Shown in pieces: positions 17,390 through 26,713 of a DNA stretch of 64,000 nt; the stretch's first letter is position 1; each line of letters begins with the position of its first letter. The stretch is taken from the NCBI RefSeq assembly GCF_015482585.1, contig NZ_CP049742.1, positions 1,384,501 to 1,448,500 of the forward strand. Reading direction: 5' to 3'. Under the pieces are notes generated by a model. It was given only the letters and a program-made list of their open reading frames with translations, was not told the origin of the DNA and searched no databases. This DNA is from Mangrovibacillus cuniculi (GTDB lineage: Bacteria; Bacillota; Bacilli; Bacillales; R1DC41). Made by a program: the position numbers and the translations under genes.

Positions 17390-18676
17390 TTAATTAATCC
17401 CAAGTGATGCTAATATTACTCCGACTACTAGCGCTATAAAAGGGATAACTAACCCTACCATCGCTACATCTTTATAACTATCTTTGTGGGTTAACCCTGT
17501 TACAGCGAATAAAGTTAGCAATGCTCCATTATGAGGTAAAATGGACGCTCCAGACGCTACAGAAGCTATTCTGTGCATTGCTTCTGTACTTATTCCGGAA
17601 GCTTGAGCTAAATCATAATAGGTGGAACCTAAAGCCTCCAAAGCAATTCCCATCCCACCTGAAGCTGAACCTGTTATCATAGCTAATATCTGAACTGTTA
17701 ACCCCTCGGTTATCAAAGGGTTACTTGACACTCCTAAAATCATCTCCGTTATATTATCAAACGACGGTACTGCGGTAACTACTGCACCAAACCCTACTGC
17801 TGCACTAGTGTTAATAGTAGCCATTACAGAACCCTTTGCTCCTTCATTTATGGAAGGCACAAATGAACGGAATTTCTTGATATAAATGATTAAAATGGAC
17901 AAGATCCCTAATAGTAAAGAAGGTATTGGGTCAAGTTTGAAAACGTTTAACGTTACAACAACGACCACAAGTGGTAGTAAAGATATTATCCAATTTGGTA
18001 GACCTTTTTCTTCCTCTTCTTCTTTTGCCTCTCCATGATCAGGTTCTGTAAATACATCTCCCTTATTTGTTAATCTCTTTTGACTAAACATTAGCCAGAA
18101 ATAACCCCCAACTGCCATTATTAATCCTGTCACTATACCAATAATGGGTGCTGCCATTGCATTCGTATCAAAGTAATCTGTCGGTATTAGATTCTGGATT
18201 TGAGGTGTTCCAGGTAATGCTGTCATGGTAAACGTAAAGGCACCTAAAACCAATACGGGTGGAATTAGCTTTCTTGACACGTTTGCCTCTCTAAATAAGG
18301 AAATGGCGATAGGATAAATAGCAAAAACGACAACAAACAAACTTACGCCACCATATGTTAATAATGCAGAAGCAACTAAAACTCCTAAAACTGCTCTCTT
18401 TTTCCCAATGAATTTCGTAATTTGATGTGCAACAGCTTGAGCAGACCCTGTATCTTCCATTAGTTTTCCAAAAATTGCACCTAATAAAAATATAGGAAAC
18501 CATGTCTTAGCAAATCCAACAAAACCCTCCATATATGTATTTGTATATGTCGGTAGTAAATCTAGTCCACTTAATAAAGCTACAACCCCAGATACTATAG
18601 GTGCTATCCAGATAATGGACCATCCAAAATAAGCTAAGACCATTAAGAGTATTAAGCCGATAATGATACTAATCAA
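17390..18676 (-). CDS. GntP family permease (probable 3-hydroxybutyrate/carboxylate uptake)
   Basis: 428 residues from TTG 18676-18674, six bases behind AAAGGAGGT; an upstream ATG extension of 31 charged residues would lack this ribosome site. The protein has about twelve membrane helices and the GntP-family signatures WFPIFLLGAIFGKLMEDTGSA, TGSASGGMGIALE and LPHNGALLTLFAVTGLTHK. GntP proteins carry gluconate and related carboxylates with protons. Its operon partner oxidises 3-hydroxybutyrate, so that acid is the likely substrate. A SigB-like promoter lies upstream. Confidence 0.88.
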   Translation of the reverse strand: MISIIIGLILLMVLAYFGWSIIWIAPIVSGVVALLSGLDLLPTYTNTYMEGFVGFAKTWFPIFLLGAIFGKLMEDTGSAQAVAHQITKFIGKKRAVLGVLVASALLTYGGVSLFVVVFAIYPIAISLFREANVSRKLIPPVLVLGAFTFTMTALPGTPQIQNLIPTDYFDTNAMAAPIIGIVTGLIMAVGGYFWLMFSQKRLTNKGDVFTEPDHGEAKEEEEEKGLPNWIISLLPLVVVVVTLNVFKLDPIPSLLLGILSILIIYIKKFRSFVPSINEGAKGSVMATINTSAAVGFGAVVTAVPSFDNITEMILGVSSNPLITEGLTVQILAMITGSASGGMGIALEALGSTYYDLAQASGISTEAMHRIASVASGASILPHNGALLTLFAVTGLTHKDSYKDVAMVGLVIPFIALVVGVILASLGIN

Positions 18677-18718
18677 TGTTGTACCTCCTTTATTTTTTAA
18701 TGAACTACTACGTATACG

Positions 18719-18744
18719 TTTCCCAAAAGTCTTGTTAATCAAAC
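18719..18744 (-). promoter_or_regulatory. Possible SigB-type promoter before the GntP permease
   Basis: On the minus strand GTTTGA, 14 bases, GGGAAA resembles the SigB pattern GTTTaa-N12-15-GGGwAw. The -10 is 42 bases before the proposed TTG start. It is a pattern match only. Confidence 0.35.
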
Positions 18745-18900
18745 AAGGAAGAATGAAAAACTTACGCAAAGCTTTATTCCATACACTAGTTAATAATCAT
18801 AAGAAAATAGTAGTTATCTAATATAAGAAACGCGTTTAAGGCAAAAGTATAGTTCATACTGATCACGTAAGTACCGAAAATTTGTATGAATAAAATAAAA

Positions 18901-18942
18901 AAAGCTGTTCAAAGTAGCAGAATCCTCACTTTGAACAGCTTT
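18901..18942 (-). terminator. Terminator of the spoIIA (sigF) operon
   Basis: A 15-bp perfect stem (AAAGCTGTTCAAAGT and its complement, 12-base loop) follows the sigF stop and leads into TTTTATT on the minus strand. Confidence 0.9.
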
Positions 18943-18946
18943 ACAT

Positions 18947-19708
18947 TTATTCAATATATTCATCCATTTTTTCTTTCATTTGCGAAATAATCTTCTTTTC
19001 TAATCTGGATACTTGAACTTGCGATATACCTAATCTCTCTGCAACTTCTGATTGCGTTTGGTCTTTATAATAGCGTAAGTAAACAATTAACCGTTCTCTT
19101 TCATCCAAGTCACGGATTGCTTCTTTTAACGCAATTTTTTCGAACCATTTAGAGTCATTCTCCGCAATTTGGTCTAGTAACGTAATTGGGTCGCCATCGT
19201 TTTCATATACAGTTTCATGAATGGATGTTGGCATTCTACTAGCTTCTTGTGCTAACACCACATCTTCTGCTGTAATATCTAAAAAAGTGGCTATTTCATT
19301 TACAGTAGGAGCTTTCCCATGTAACTTCGTAAGTTCTTCTTTAGCACGTCTTATCTTGTGCCCAAGCTCTTTTAAAGAACGACTTACTTTTAACGTGCCA
19401 TCGTCTCTTATGAAACGCTGGATCTCACCGATAATCATCGGAACAGCGTACGTTGAGAATTTCACATCATAAGACAAATCAAATTTATCTACTGATTTTA
19501 ATAATCCGATACAACCAATTTGAAACAAATCATCCGGTTCATATCCCCTATTAATAAAACGCTGAACAACGGACCAAACTAGCCTCATGTTCTTTTCAAC
19601 GATTGCATCTCTTGCACTCTGGTCACCTTGCTGAGCAGAAAAAATCAACTCTTTTACTTCATTGTCTTTTAAATAGGGTTCCTTTTGTTGTTTCACCTCT
19701 ACATCCAT
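18947..19708 (-). CDS. sigF: Forespore RNA polymerase sigma factor SigF
   Basis: 253 residues. Region 2 contains NMRLVWSVVQRFINRGYEPDDLFQIGCIGLLKSVDKFDLSYDVKFSTYAVPMIIGEIQRFIRDDG, region 3 follows, and region 4 includes the helix-turn-helix TQSEVAERLGISQVQVSRLEKK. The start MDVEVKQQKEPYLKDNEVKELI agrees with B. subtilis SigF. SigF is the first forespore-specific sigma factor and is held inactive by SpoIIAB. The gene is last in spoIIAA-spoIIAB-sigF and starts 12 bases after spoIIAB. Confidence 0.98.
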   Translation of the reverse strand: MDVEVKQQKEPYLKDNEVKELIFSAQQGDQSARDAIVEKNMRLVWSVVQRFINRGYEPDDLFQIGCIGLLKSVDKFDLSYDVKFSTYAVPMIIGEIQRFIRDDGTLKVSRSLKELGHKIRRAKEELTKLHGKAPTVNEIATFLDITAEDVVLAQEASRMPTSIHETVYENDGDPITLLDQIAENDSKWFEKIALKEAIRDLDERERLIVYLRYYKDQTQSEVAERLGISQVQVSRLEKKIISQMKEKMDEYIE

Positions 19709-19720
19709 TCTAACGACCCC

Positions 19721-20161
19721 TTAATTGCACATTGCTGTACTTTTCGTTAAGTGCTTTCGTAAGCGAACAATGGTGCCGGTTCCTGGGTGTGAAATCACTT
19801 CCATCTGATCCATGAAGTTCTCCATAATAGTAAAGCCCATTCCAGATCGCTCCATATCAGGCTTAGAAGTAAATAGTGGTTGACGTGCTTCTTCTACGTC
19901 CATAATTCCTTGACCTTCATCGCGAATTTCAAGGTCTACCATGCCATCTTCCATCTTCATATCAATGTATACAATTCCTGATGGATCGTCGTTATATCCA
20001 TGAATAATGGAATTCGTTACTGCCTCGGATACAACTGTTTTAATTTCCGTTAGTTCATCCATCGTTGGATCTAACTGTGTCAAAAATGCAGCAACCGTGA
20101 CCCTTGCAAAGGATTCATTTTGACTTAGCGCTTTAAATTGTAAACTCATTTCATTTTTCAT
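19721..20161 (-). CDS. spoIIAB: Anti-sigma F factor SpoIIAB
   Basis: 146 residues, identical in length to the B. subtilis protein. The GHKL ATPase boxes are clear: [18 protein letters not shown] (N box), RDEGQGI (G1) and [10 protein letters not shown] (G2). It binds SigF as a dimer and phosphorylates SpoIIAA on a serine with ATP, so it works as both a kinase and an anti-sigma factor. It is separated from spoIIAA by only two bases. Confidence 0.98.
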   Translation of the reverse strand: MKNEMSLQFKALSQNESFARVTVAAFLTQLDPTMDELTEIKTVVSEAVTNSIIHGYNDDPSGIVYIDMKMEDGMVDLEIRDEGQGIMDVEEARQPLFTSKPDMERSGMGFTIMENFMDQMEVISHPGTGTIVRLRKHLTKSTAMCN

Positions 20162-20163
20162 TG

Positions 20164-20514
20164 TTATGCCACCCCCAACGTTTTTAATGCAGCTTGTTCA
20201 GATGGCTCGAATCGAATTAGTTTAAACAACCCTGCCATATCAAACAAACGCTTGACCGCTGGAGAAATGGCACATACGACCATTTCACCATGAATTTGTT
20301 TTAATTGTTTGTAGCGCCCCAAAATGACTCCTAAACCAGAGCTATCCATAAAGGATAGTTGCTCTAAATTTAGAACGATATGTTTAATACCGTATAACTC
20401 CATTGCATCCATTACTTGATTCTTGACTGTTTCGGCTGTATGGTGATCTAACTCTCCAACCAGACGTATGCACAATACTTGTTCATGAACATCTAAGTCA
20501 ACTGTAAGACTCAT
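20164..20514 (-). CDS. spoIIAA: Anti-sigma F factor antagonist SpoIIAA
   Basis: 116 residues from ATG 20514-20512, seven bases behind GAGGAGG; an in-frame start 12 codons upstream would fall inside the untranslated leader. It is a STAS-domain protein starting [18 protein letters not shown]. The phosphorylated serine S58 lies in [18 protein letters not shown]. Unphosphorylated SpoIIAA displaces SigF from SpoIIAB in the forespore. It is the first gene of the operon, behind a SigH promoter with Spo0A boxes. Confidence 0.97.
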   Translation of the reverse strand: MSLTVDLDVHEQVLCIRLVGELDHHTAETVKNQVMDAMELYGIKHIVLNLEQLSFMDSSGLGVILGRYKQLKQIHGEMVVCAISPAVKRLFDMAGLFKLIRFEPSEQAALKTLGVA

Positions 20515-20550
20515 TGATTGTGTCCTCCTCGTTTTTACTTGGATAGACAC

Positions 20551-20613
20551 AAATTCTCGACAATTTTGCCTAATTCCTGCTAGACGACAAAACTAGTTGA
20601 AAATCGTCAAAGT
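20551..20613 (-). promoter_or_regulatory. SigH promoter with Spo0A boxes for spoIIAA-spoIIAB-sigF
   Basis: On the minus strand GCAGGAATT (20580-20572) and CGAGAATTT (20559-20551), 12 bases apart, match the SigH pattern RnAGGAwww-N11-12-RnnGAATww at all but one fixed position. Spo0A-box-like sequences are TTTTGTCGTC (20592-20583, just upstream of the -35), AATTGTCGAG (20565-20556, overlapping the -10) and TTTGACGAT (about 20612-20604). This reproduces the known control of spoIIA by phosphorylated Spo0A and SigH. Confidence 0.75.
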
Positions 20614-20616
20614 TCG

Positions 20617-21801
20617 TTATTTTCCTGTCTTAGAAAATTGACCAAACGTATCTTTAAATAACTTCCACCAACTAGCGGCTTCAATTGATTCAGATGCGAC
20701 GATAGGTGTTTCTACAACTACTTTTCCATCACGCTTTACTGTTAACGTCCCAACTTGTTGCCCTTTTTCCACTGGAGCTTTCAGTTTGGTGTCAAATTTC
20801 ACTTCTTCTTCTACACCATCTACTTTTTCTCCTTTTTTCGTAAGAACAGAGATCGGCTCACTTGTTTCTGCATTTACATACGATTTGCTACCCTTGCTAA
20901 TTTTCGCTTCACCTAAAACATCCGCTTTTTTGTATAATGGATGTGTCATATATTGCGCAAAAGCATAATCAAGTAATTTTGTTACTTCCGCATTACGTAC
21001 TTTTGGTGTTGGTGCTCCAAATACAGATGCAATCACTCTCATGTTGCCTTTGTTTGCAGTAGCTGTTAAACAGTACTTCGCTTCGTTTGTAAAACCTGTT
21101 TTAATTCCATCTACACCTGGATAGAAACGTACCAATTTATTTGTATTTACTAACCAGAATTTCTTTTCCGTATTTTCTCTTAAGTACGACTCGTAGGAAC
21201 CTGTAAATTTAGTGATTCCTTCATATTTAAGAAGTTCTCTTCCCATCATCGCCATATCATATGCCGAACTATAGTGACCTTCAGCTGGAAGTCCTGTAGG
21301 ATTTTTAAATTGTGTATCTTTTAATCCTAACTCTTTTACTTTTTCATTCATCATTTGTACAAAGCCTTCTTCACTACCAGCCAAATGCTCAGCCATTGCA
21401 ACAGATGCATCGTTTGCAGATCCAATCGCAATTCCTTTTAACATTTCTTCTACTGTCATTTCCTCGCCTGGCTCTAAGAATATTTGAGAGCCACCCATAG
21501 ATGCAGCATATTCACTTGTACGAACTTTATCTGTAGGCAGTATTTTCTCGGTATCTAATGCTTCCATGATCAACATCATTGTCATAATTTTTGTCATACT
21601 TGCAGGTGGAAGTTTCTCATGACTATTTTTCTCGTATAAAACTTCTCCAGTATCACGTTCTAACAGGATGGCAGACTTCGCTTCATTAGCTAGTGATATT
21701 TCATTATTCGCACGATCACCAGTCTCATTTGCAAATGCAGGTGTTGCGATTATACTTGCCATTAATATTGTTACCATTAGACTACTAATCCATTTTTTCA
21801 T
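20617..21801 (-). CDS. dacF: Sporulation D-alanyl-D-alanine carboxypeptidase DacF
   Basis: 394 residues from ATG 21801-21799, eight bases behind GGAGGGG; an upstream in-frame ATG lacks a ribosome site. A signal peptide ends near ATPAFA (residue 24). Penicillin-binding motifs: SMTK (S68, K71), SAND in IGSANDASVAMAEH, and KTG in DGIKTGFTNEAKYC. A beta-rich domain follows, then a C-terminal amphipathic helix (SWWKLFKDTFGQFSK). It trims peptidoglycan stem peptides; in B. subtilis dacF is forespore-expressed and acts with DacB on the cortex. Its position just before spoIIAA matches. Confidence 0.95.
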   Translation of the reverse strand: MKKWISSLMVTILMASIIATPAFANETGDRANNEISLANEAKSAILLERDTGEVLYEKNSHEKLPPASMTKIMTMMLIMEALDTEKILPTDKVRTSEYAASMGGSQIFLEPGEEMTVEEMLKGIAIGSANDASVAMAEHLAGSEEGFVQMMNEKVKELGLKDTQFKNPTGLPAEGHYSSAYDMAMMGRELLKYEGITKFTGSYESYLRENTEKKFWLVNTNKLVRFYPGVDGIKTGFTNEAKYCLTATANKGNMRVIASVFGAPTPKVRNAEVTKLLDYAFAQYMTHPLYKKADVLGEAKISKGSKSYVNAETSEPISVLTKKGEKVDGVEEEVKFDTKLKAPVEKGQQVGTLTVKRDGKVVVETPIVASESIEAASWWKLFKDTFGQFSKTGK

Positions 21802-21892
21802 TTTTAACCCCTCCATCTTTCGCTTAAACTTACAACATGGCTCCATTGTTGACAGATTTTAGAGGGAATATACTTGATTCATATATGTACAT

Positions 21893-21930
21893 AAAAAAAC
21901 TGTCCAAATATAATTTTGGACAGTTTTTTT
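21893..21930 (-). terminator. Terminator of the deoB-punA-pdp operon
   Basis: A strong hairpin (AAAAAACTGTCCAAA paired with TTTGGACAGTTTTTT) directly follows the pdp stop and has A/T runs on both sides. Confidence 0.88.
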
Positions 21931-21935
21931 TTGAC

Positions 21936-23237
21936 TTATTTAATTATTTTATGAATTAGAGGACGCTCCTCTGGTTTTTCTGTGCCGAATGTGTAGGCAG
22001 AAAGTAATTTCTTTTCTGCATCTTCAGCAGTTTCTGTATTTGATAGAAGATACGCAAAAGTTTCGCCTTCTGCTACTTCGTCTCCTACTTTTTTCAGAAG
22101 AGTAATACCAACGCTATGGTCGATGTCGTCTTCTTTTGTCGCACGTCCTGCACCTAAGTACATTGCTGCGATACCAACAGACTCAGCATCGATCGCTGTT
22201 ACAAATCCAGCAGATGGTGCTTTTACTTCAATTGTATTGCTTGCTTGTGGCAGTTTTGTTAAATCATCTACTTGATTTACATCTCCACCTTGTGCAATTA
22301 CCATTTGACGAAGCATTTCGAACGCACTTCCATTTTCAATATTACCTTCTAGAGCTTTATATGCTTCATCAAACGTATCGTACTTACCTGCTAAGACAAT
22401 CATGTGTGCTGCAATGGTTAAAGAAATAACACGAAGATCTGTAACATCTTTTCCTTGAAGGATTTCAACTGCTTCTTTAATTTCATTAGCGTTACCAATT
22501 TCATAACCTAATGGTTGATTCATATCAGAAATAACAGCAATGGTATTTCTGCCTAAATGTTTTCCGATGTTCACCATTTCCGTTGCTAATGCTTCTGAAT
22601 CTTCTAAAGACTTCATGAAAGCACCAGATCCTGTTTTTACATCAAGAACGATACTGTTTGCTCCAGATGCAAGTTTTTTACTCATGATAGAACCTGCAAT
22701 TAAAGGAATAGAATCAACTGTAGCTGTTACATCACGCAGAGCGTAAAGCTTCTTATCGGCTGGTGCTAAGTTACCTGTTTGACCAGCAACAGCTAGTTTA
22801 GTTTTGTTTACTTGCTCAATAAACTTATCAATGCTCATCTCGATTTCAAGACCATCAATCGCTTCTAGTTTATCTAACGTTCCACCAGTATGTCCTAAAC
22901 CTCGACCAGACATTTTCGCAACTGGTACTCCTGCTGAAGCTACTAGTGGTCCCACAATAAATGTAACTTTATCACCTACTCCTCCAGTAGAGTGTTTATC
23001 TACTTTCGGTCCTTCAATACCAGATAAATCAATCGTTTCACCTGATGCGACCATTGCTTCTGTTAACGTCGCTGTTTCTTCCGCTGACATTCCTTTAAAG
23101 TATACAGCCATTAATAGAGCAGATGCTTGATAATCTGGAATCGTTCCATTTGTATAACCTTCTACAAAAAAGTTTATTTCTTCTTTTGTTAATGTTTTTC
23201 CATTACGTTTCGCTTGAATGATATCTACCATTCTCAT
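21936..23237 (-). CDS. pdp: Pyrimidine-nucleoside phosphorylase
   Basis: 433 residues. The start MRMVDIIQAKRNGKTLTKEEI is the family N-terminus, and KMSGRGLGHTGGTLDKLEAIDG is the thymidine/pyrimidine phosphorylase signature. VDKHSTGGVGDKVTF provides phosphate-binding residues. It splits uridine, thymidine and deoxyuridine with phosphate to the free base and (deoxy)ribose-1-phosphate. It is the last gene of deoB-punA-pdp, so its product feeds DeoB in the same operon. Confidence 0.96.
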   Translation of the reverse strand: MRMVDIIQAKRNGKTLTKEEINFFVEGYTNGTIPDYQASALLMAVYFKGMSAEETATLTEAMVASGETIDLSGIEGPKVDKHSTGGVGDKVTFIVGPLVASAGVPVAKMSGRGLGHTGGTLDKLEAIDGLEIEMSIDKFIEQVNKTKLAVAGQTGNLAPADKKLYALRDVTATVDSIPLIAGSIMSKKLASGANSIVLDVKTGSGAFMKSLEDSEALATEMVNIGKHLGRNTIAVISDMNQPLGYEIGNANEIKEAVEILQGKDVTDLRVISLTIAAHMIVLAGKYDTFDEAYKALEGNIENGSAFEMLRQMVIAQGGDVNQVDDLTKLPQASNTIEVKAPSAGFVTAIDAESVGIAAMYLGAGRATKEDDIDHSVGITLLKKVGDEVAEGETFAYLLSNTETAEDAEKKLLSAYTFGTEKPEERPLIHKIIK

Positions 23238-23255
23238 TTTAGAACACCATCCCTT

Positions 23256-24071
23256 TTAGATTGCTTTCACTAATGATTTTACGTATGTTAAGAAATTTTC
23301 TCGAACCATCTCAGTAGTTTCCATTACTTCATCGTGTGTTAACGGTTGATCTAAGATTCCTGCTGCCATGTTAGAGATACAAGAAATACCTAACACCTTA
23401 ATACCAGCGTGACGAGCGATTATTACTTCCGGTACTGTAGACATACCTACCGCGTCGCCACCCATCACTCTTAAATAACGAACTTCTGCAGGTGTCTCAT
23501 ATGTTGGGCCTGTATTACCAATGTAAACTCCTTCTTGAACAGAAAGGTTAATGTCACTCGCAACTTTTTTCGCTAGTGCACGAAGGTTTTTACAGTATGC
23601 TTCAGAAAGATCTGGGAAACGAGGTCCTAATTGCTCTTCATTCTTACCGATAAGCGGGTTAGTACCCATATTGTTAATGTGATCAGAGATAATCATTAGA
23701 TCACCTGGTTTAAAGTCTGTGTTGATTCCACCAGCTGCATTTGTCACAAACATTGTTTCAATTCCTAGCTCTTTCATCACGCGAACGGGGAATGTTACTT
23801 GTTGCATGGAGTATCCTTCATAGAAATGGAAACGTCCTTGCATAGCAATGACTGTTTTACCTGAAAGTTGTCCAATAACTAGTTGTCCTGCATGTCCTTG
23901 TACAGTGGAAGTTGGAAAATGTGGTACTTCACTATATGGAATTACCACTGGGTTTTCAATTTCATCTGCTAGTACACCTAGGCCTGAACCTAAGATTAGT
24001 CCAATTGTTGGAGTTGATTCTAAACGACCTTTTATAAAAGTAGCTGCTTCATTAATTGCTTGAATATTCAT
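23256..24071 (-). CDS. punA: Purine nucleoside phosphorylase PunA
   Basis: 271 residues from ATG 24071-24069 behind AAGGGAGAGG, agreeing with the usual length of 271-273. LILGSGLGVLADEI, MQGRFHFYEGYSMQQVTFPVRVM and FVTNAAGGIN are signatures of the trimeric guanosine/inosine phosphorylase family. It releases guanine or hypoxanthine and ribose-1-phosphate. It stands 13 bases after deoB and 18 bases before pdp. Confidence 0.95.
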   Translation of the reverse strand: MNIQAINEAATFIKGRLESTPTIGLILGSGLGVLADEIENPVVIPYSEVPHFPTSTVQGHAGQLVIGQLSGKTVIAMQGRFHFYEGYSMQQVTFPVRVMKELGIETMFVTNAAGGINTDFKPGDLMIISDHINNMGTNPLIGKNEEQLGPRFPDLSEAYCKNLRALAKKVASDINLSVQEGVYIGNTGPTYETPAEVRYLRVMGGDAVGMSTVPEVIIARHAGIKVLGISCISNMAAGILDQPLTHDEVMETTEMVRENFLTYVKSLVKAI

Positions 24072-24084
24072 TTTTACCTCTCCC

Positions 24085-25266
24085 TTACTTGATCTCATTC
24101 AAAAAACTAGTTCCATGCTTTGGTAGGGCAATGCCAAAGTTGTCCGCGATTGTTGCTCCTACGTCAGCAAACGTTTTGCGAAGTGGAAGCTCTTTTCCTT
24201 CTACGAACTTCTTAGAATACACCAACAGAGGAACATATTCTCTCGTGTGGTCTGTACCTGGATGAACTGGGTCATTACCATGGTCAGCTGTGATGATTAG
24301 TAAGTCATCATCTTGAAGTTTCTCAAATACTTCTGGTAATCTTGCATCAAACTCTTCCAATGCTTTTCCGTACCCTATTGGATCGCGTCGGTGTCCAAAT
24401 GTTGCGTCAAAGTCCACAAGATTTAAGAAGCTTAATCCTGTGAATTCTTTGTCTAACACGTTCACTAATTGATCCATACCATCCATATTCGACTTCGTGC
24501 GAACAGATTCTGTCACACCTTCCCCATCGTATATATCAGAAATCTTTCCAATAGCGATTACATCTTTTTGCGCATCCTTAAGATCATTCATGACTGTTCG
24601 TTCAAACGGTTTTAGTGCATAGTCATGGCGATTCGATGTTCTCTTAAAGTCCCCAGGCTGTCCTAAGAATGGACGAGCAATAATTCTACCAACCATGTAT
24701 GGTGCTTCTTTTGTCATTTCTCTCACAGTTTCACAAATTTTGTATAACTCTTCTAATGGGATAATCTCCTCGTGAGCGGCAATTTGTAGAACTGGATCTG
24801 CTGATGTATAGACAATTAGATTTCCCGTTTCCATATGTTCAGGACCTAACTCGTCTAAAATAGCTGTTCCACTTGCTGGCTTATTACCGATTACTTTTCG
24901 TCCAGTAGCCTCTTCAATCTTTTTCACTAGCTCTTCTGGGAAACCTTCTGGGTACACTTGGAAAGGTGTGTCAATATGTAAACCCATTAATTCCCAGTGA
25001 CCTGTCATTGTATCCTTGCCAACAGATGCTTCTTCCATCTTTGTATAGTAAGCCATCGGTTTTTCTGCTTTATCGATACCTTGAATTTCTTCTATATTAG
25101 ATAAGCCTAATTTCGCCATATTAGGCATCGTTAGACCATTCATCTTTTCTGCAATGTGTCCAAGTGTATGAGAACCCTTGTCGTTATATGCTTCTGCATC
25201 TGGAGCTTCTCCAATTCCTACCGAATCCATAACGATTAAATGAACGCGCTTAAAAGCCTGTGTCAT
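24085..25266 (-). CDS. deoB: Phosphopentomutase
   Basis: 393 residues of the alkaline-phosphatase superfamily. [14 protein letters not shown] carries metal ligands, the catalytic phosphothreonine lies in [10 protein letters not shown], and [24 protein letters not shown] holds the C-terminal metal site. It interconverts (deoxy)ribose-1- and -5-phosphate, linking the nucleoside phosphorylases encoded next to it to the pentose phosphate pathway. A clear AGGAGG precedes the ATG. Confidence 0.97.
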   Translation of the reverse strand: MTQAFKRVHLIVMDSVGIGEAPDAEAYNDKGSHTLGHIAEKMNGLTMPNMAKLGLSNIEEIQGIDKAEKPMAYYTKMEEASVGKDTMTGHWELMGLHIDTPFQVYPEGFPEELVKKIEEATGRKVIGNKPASGTAILDELGPEHMETGNLIVYTSADPVLQIAAHEEIIPLEELYKICETVREMTKEAPYMVGRIIARPFLGQPGDFKRTSNRHDYALKPFERTVMNDLKDAQKDVIAIGKISDIYDGEGVTESVRTKSNMDGMDQLVNVLDKEFTGLSFLNLVDFDATFGHRRDPIGYGKALEEFDARLPEVFEKLQDDDLLIITADHGNDPVHPGTDHTREYVPLLVYSKKFVEGKELPLRKTFADVGATIADNFGIALPKHGTSFLNEIK

Positions 25267-25395
25267 ATTAATCCCTCCTAAAAAAATAAAACGGTTACAA
25301 AACCTCTTACTAATCTACCCAATTCTTTGGATATCAATCGTTACATCAGATGTCTGACTTCTATATTGTAAAGTCAATAGACATAAAAAAACAAC

Positions 25396-25422
25396 AAAAA
25401 TCGACATAAAATGCCGATTTTT
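25396..25422 (-). terminator. Terminator of xerD
   Basis: On the minus strand AAAAATCGGCAT pairs with ATGTCGATTTTT (one G-U pair) and continues into a T run, 40 bases behind the xerD stop. Confidence 0.75.
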
Positions 25423-25463
25423 TTCTACTATGAATTTTCAGAATAACTATTTTTTCTTTAAGG

Positions 25464-26360
25464 TCACGCTCTTGGATGAAATTGTTTATATACATCTGTT
25501 AATCTAGTTTTAGTAACGTGTGTGTAAATCTGCGTTGTTGAAATATCTGCATGCCCCAGCATTTCTTGAACTGCTCTTAGGTCAGCACCGTTTTCCAAAA
25601 GATGTGTTGCAAACGAATGCCTTAACGTATGTGGGGTAATCTCTTTTTGTATACTTGCTTCTTTTGCTAGTTTTTTTAGCATTTTCCAAAACCCTTGTCT
25701 GGACATAGAAGAACCATACATATTCAAGAATAGTGCCTCTTCTTTTGCATGCTTTGGTTTGCGTAATTTTGGACGCCCATGCTCTAAATACTCTTTCATA
25801 ACAGATATTGCGGTTTTTCCGATTGGTATTATTCGTTCTTTGTTTCCTTTTCCAACACATCGAACAAAGCCCATAGACAAATGGACATCTTCTAATTTCA
25901 AGGATATTAGTTCACTTACTCGAATTCCAGTAGCGTACAAAGTCTCTAACATCGCTTTATCACGAAGCCCTATTGGCGTGGTACTTTTAGGGGTTGCTAA
26001 AAGTGCTTCCACTTCCTCTAAGTTTAATACTTTGGGTAACGTTCGTTCTAACTGTGGAGTCTCAATATGTAAGGTAGGGTCATTTTTCGTTACGCCATCT
26101 CGTATAAGGAATTGGTGAAAGTTTCGGATAGAAGCAAGTTGACGTGCAATGGTCCTACTAGATTTACCACTATCCTTTAGGAATCCCATATAATGAACAA
26201 GTTGAGCCCTTTGGATAGAATCAATCTCGCTTATTCCTTCTACTTGTGTTAAATAGTGAAGATAACTTTCTAAGTCACGTTTATAAGAAACTATTGTATT
26301 AGTTGCCAACTGTTTTTCCACTTTTAAGAAGTGGATAAAGTCTAGCAATTGGTCTTTCAT
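25464..26360 (-). CDS. xerD: Site-specific tyrosine recombinase XerD
   Basis: 298 residues. An N-terminal core-binding domain (about 1-105) precedes the catalytic domain with the full set of residues: R147 (ATGIRVSEL), a lysine near 171, H244 and R247 (HTLRHSF), H270 (LGHAD) and nucleophile Y279 (TTQIYTHV). With XerC it resolves chromosome dimers at dif. Position next to yqzK and fur is the conserved housekeeping one, so it is not a mobile-element integrase. Confidence 0.96.
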   Translation of the reverse strand: MKDQLLDFIHFLKVEKQLATNTIVSYKRDLESYLHYLTQVEGISEIDSIQRAQLVHYMGFLKDSGKSSRTIARQLASIRNFHQFLIRDGVTKNDPTLHIETPQLERTLPKVLNLEEVEALLATPKSTTPIGLRDKAMLETLYATGIRVSELISLKLEDVHLSMGFVRCVGKGNKERIIPIGKTAISVMKEYLEHGRPKLRKPKHAKEEALFLNMYGSSMSRQGFWKMLKKLAKEASIQKEITPHTLRHSFATHLLENGADLRAVQEMLGHADISTTQIYTHVTKTRLTDVYKQFHPRA

Positions 26361-26363
26361 GCA

Positions 26364-26585
26364 TTATTCACCTTCCTGGTAAAAAAGAAGCAATCGTTCC
26401 ATCCAGTCATATGATGAGTCAATTTCTCCATTTACTTTAATGGCTGTTCCTTCTGGTTCATCATAACGATGTATTTCACGATACTCGTCGTTTATCCACA
26501 TCATACCATAGTAGAAAAACAACGTGCATGCTGTAAATAAAATAAATACTTTTGTCATTCTCCAAAGCATTCTCACGAAGGTCAT
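26364..26585 (-). CDS. yqzK: YqzK family membrane protein (DUF4227)
   Basis: 73 residues. One membrane helix at about residues 13-31 (VFILFTACTLFFYYGMMW) is followed by an extracytoplasmic tail with EYREIHRYDEPEGTAIKV. Its place between fur and xerD and its size match YqzK of B. subtilis. Function unknown. Its stop lies three bases before the xerD start, so the two are surely co-transcribed. Confidence 0.85.
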   Translation of the reverse strand: MTFVRMLWRMTKVFILFTACTLFFYYGMMWINDEYREIHRYDEPEGTAIKVNGEIDSSYDWMERLLLFYQEGE

Positions 26586-26682
26586 TAGATGACTCCTCCT
26601 TTTTCTTTCCTACTAAAGAATATGACAAGCTTGTTTGATTCTATACATAAAATTTTTGCTTATAAACAGTAGACAAAACAAA

Positions 26683-26706
26683 AAGCCAACTATCTCTAGT
26701 TAGCTT
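26683..26706 (-). terminator. Terminator of fur
   Basis: AAGCTAACTA pairs with TAGTTGGCTT on the minus strand (one G-U pair, four-base loop), followed by TTTTGTTTTG. Confidence 0.7.
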
Positions 26707-26713
26707 AAATGGT

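Noticed and set aside
18820-18845. AAACGCGTTT palindrome before the GntP gene as a catabolite-response (cre) site
   Set aside because: It lacks the TGnAAnCGnnnnCA arrangement; too short to call.
21802-21890. SigF promoter for dacF
   Set aside because: GTATA is present but no GGnnAnAnT element at a suitable distance could be found.
25464-26360. Tyrosine recombinase as sign of an integrated element
   Set aside because: Sequence, length and the xerD-yqzK-fur neighbourhood identify housekeeping XerD; no attachment repeats or phage genes flank it.
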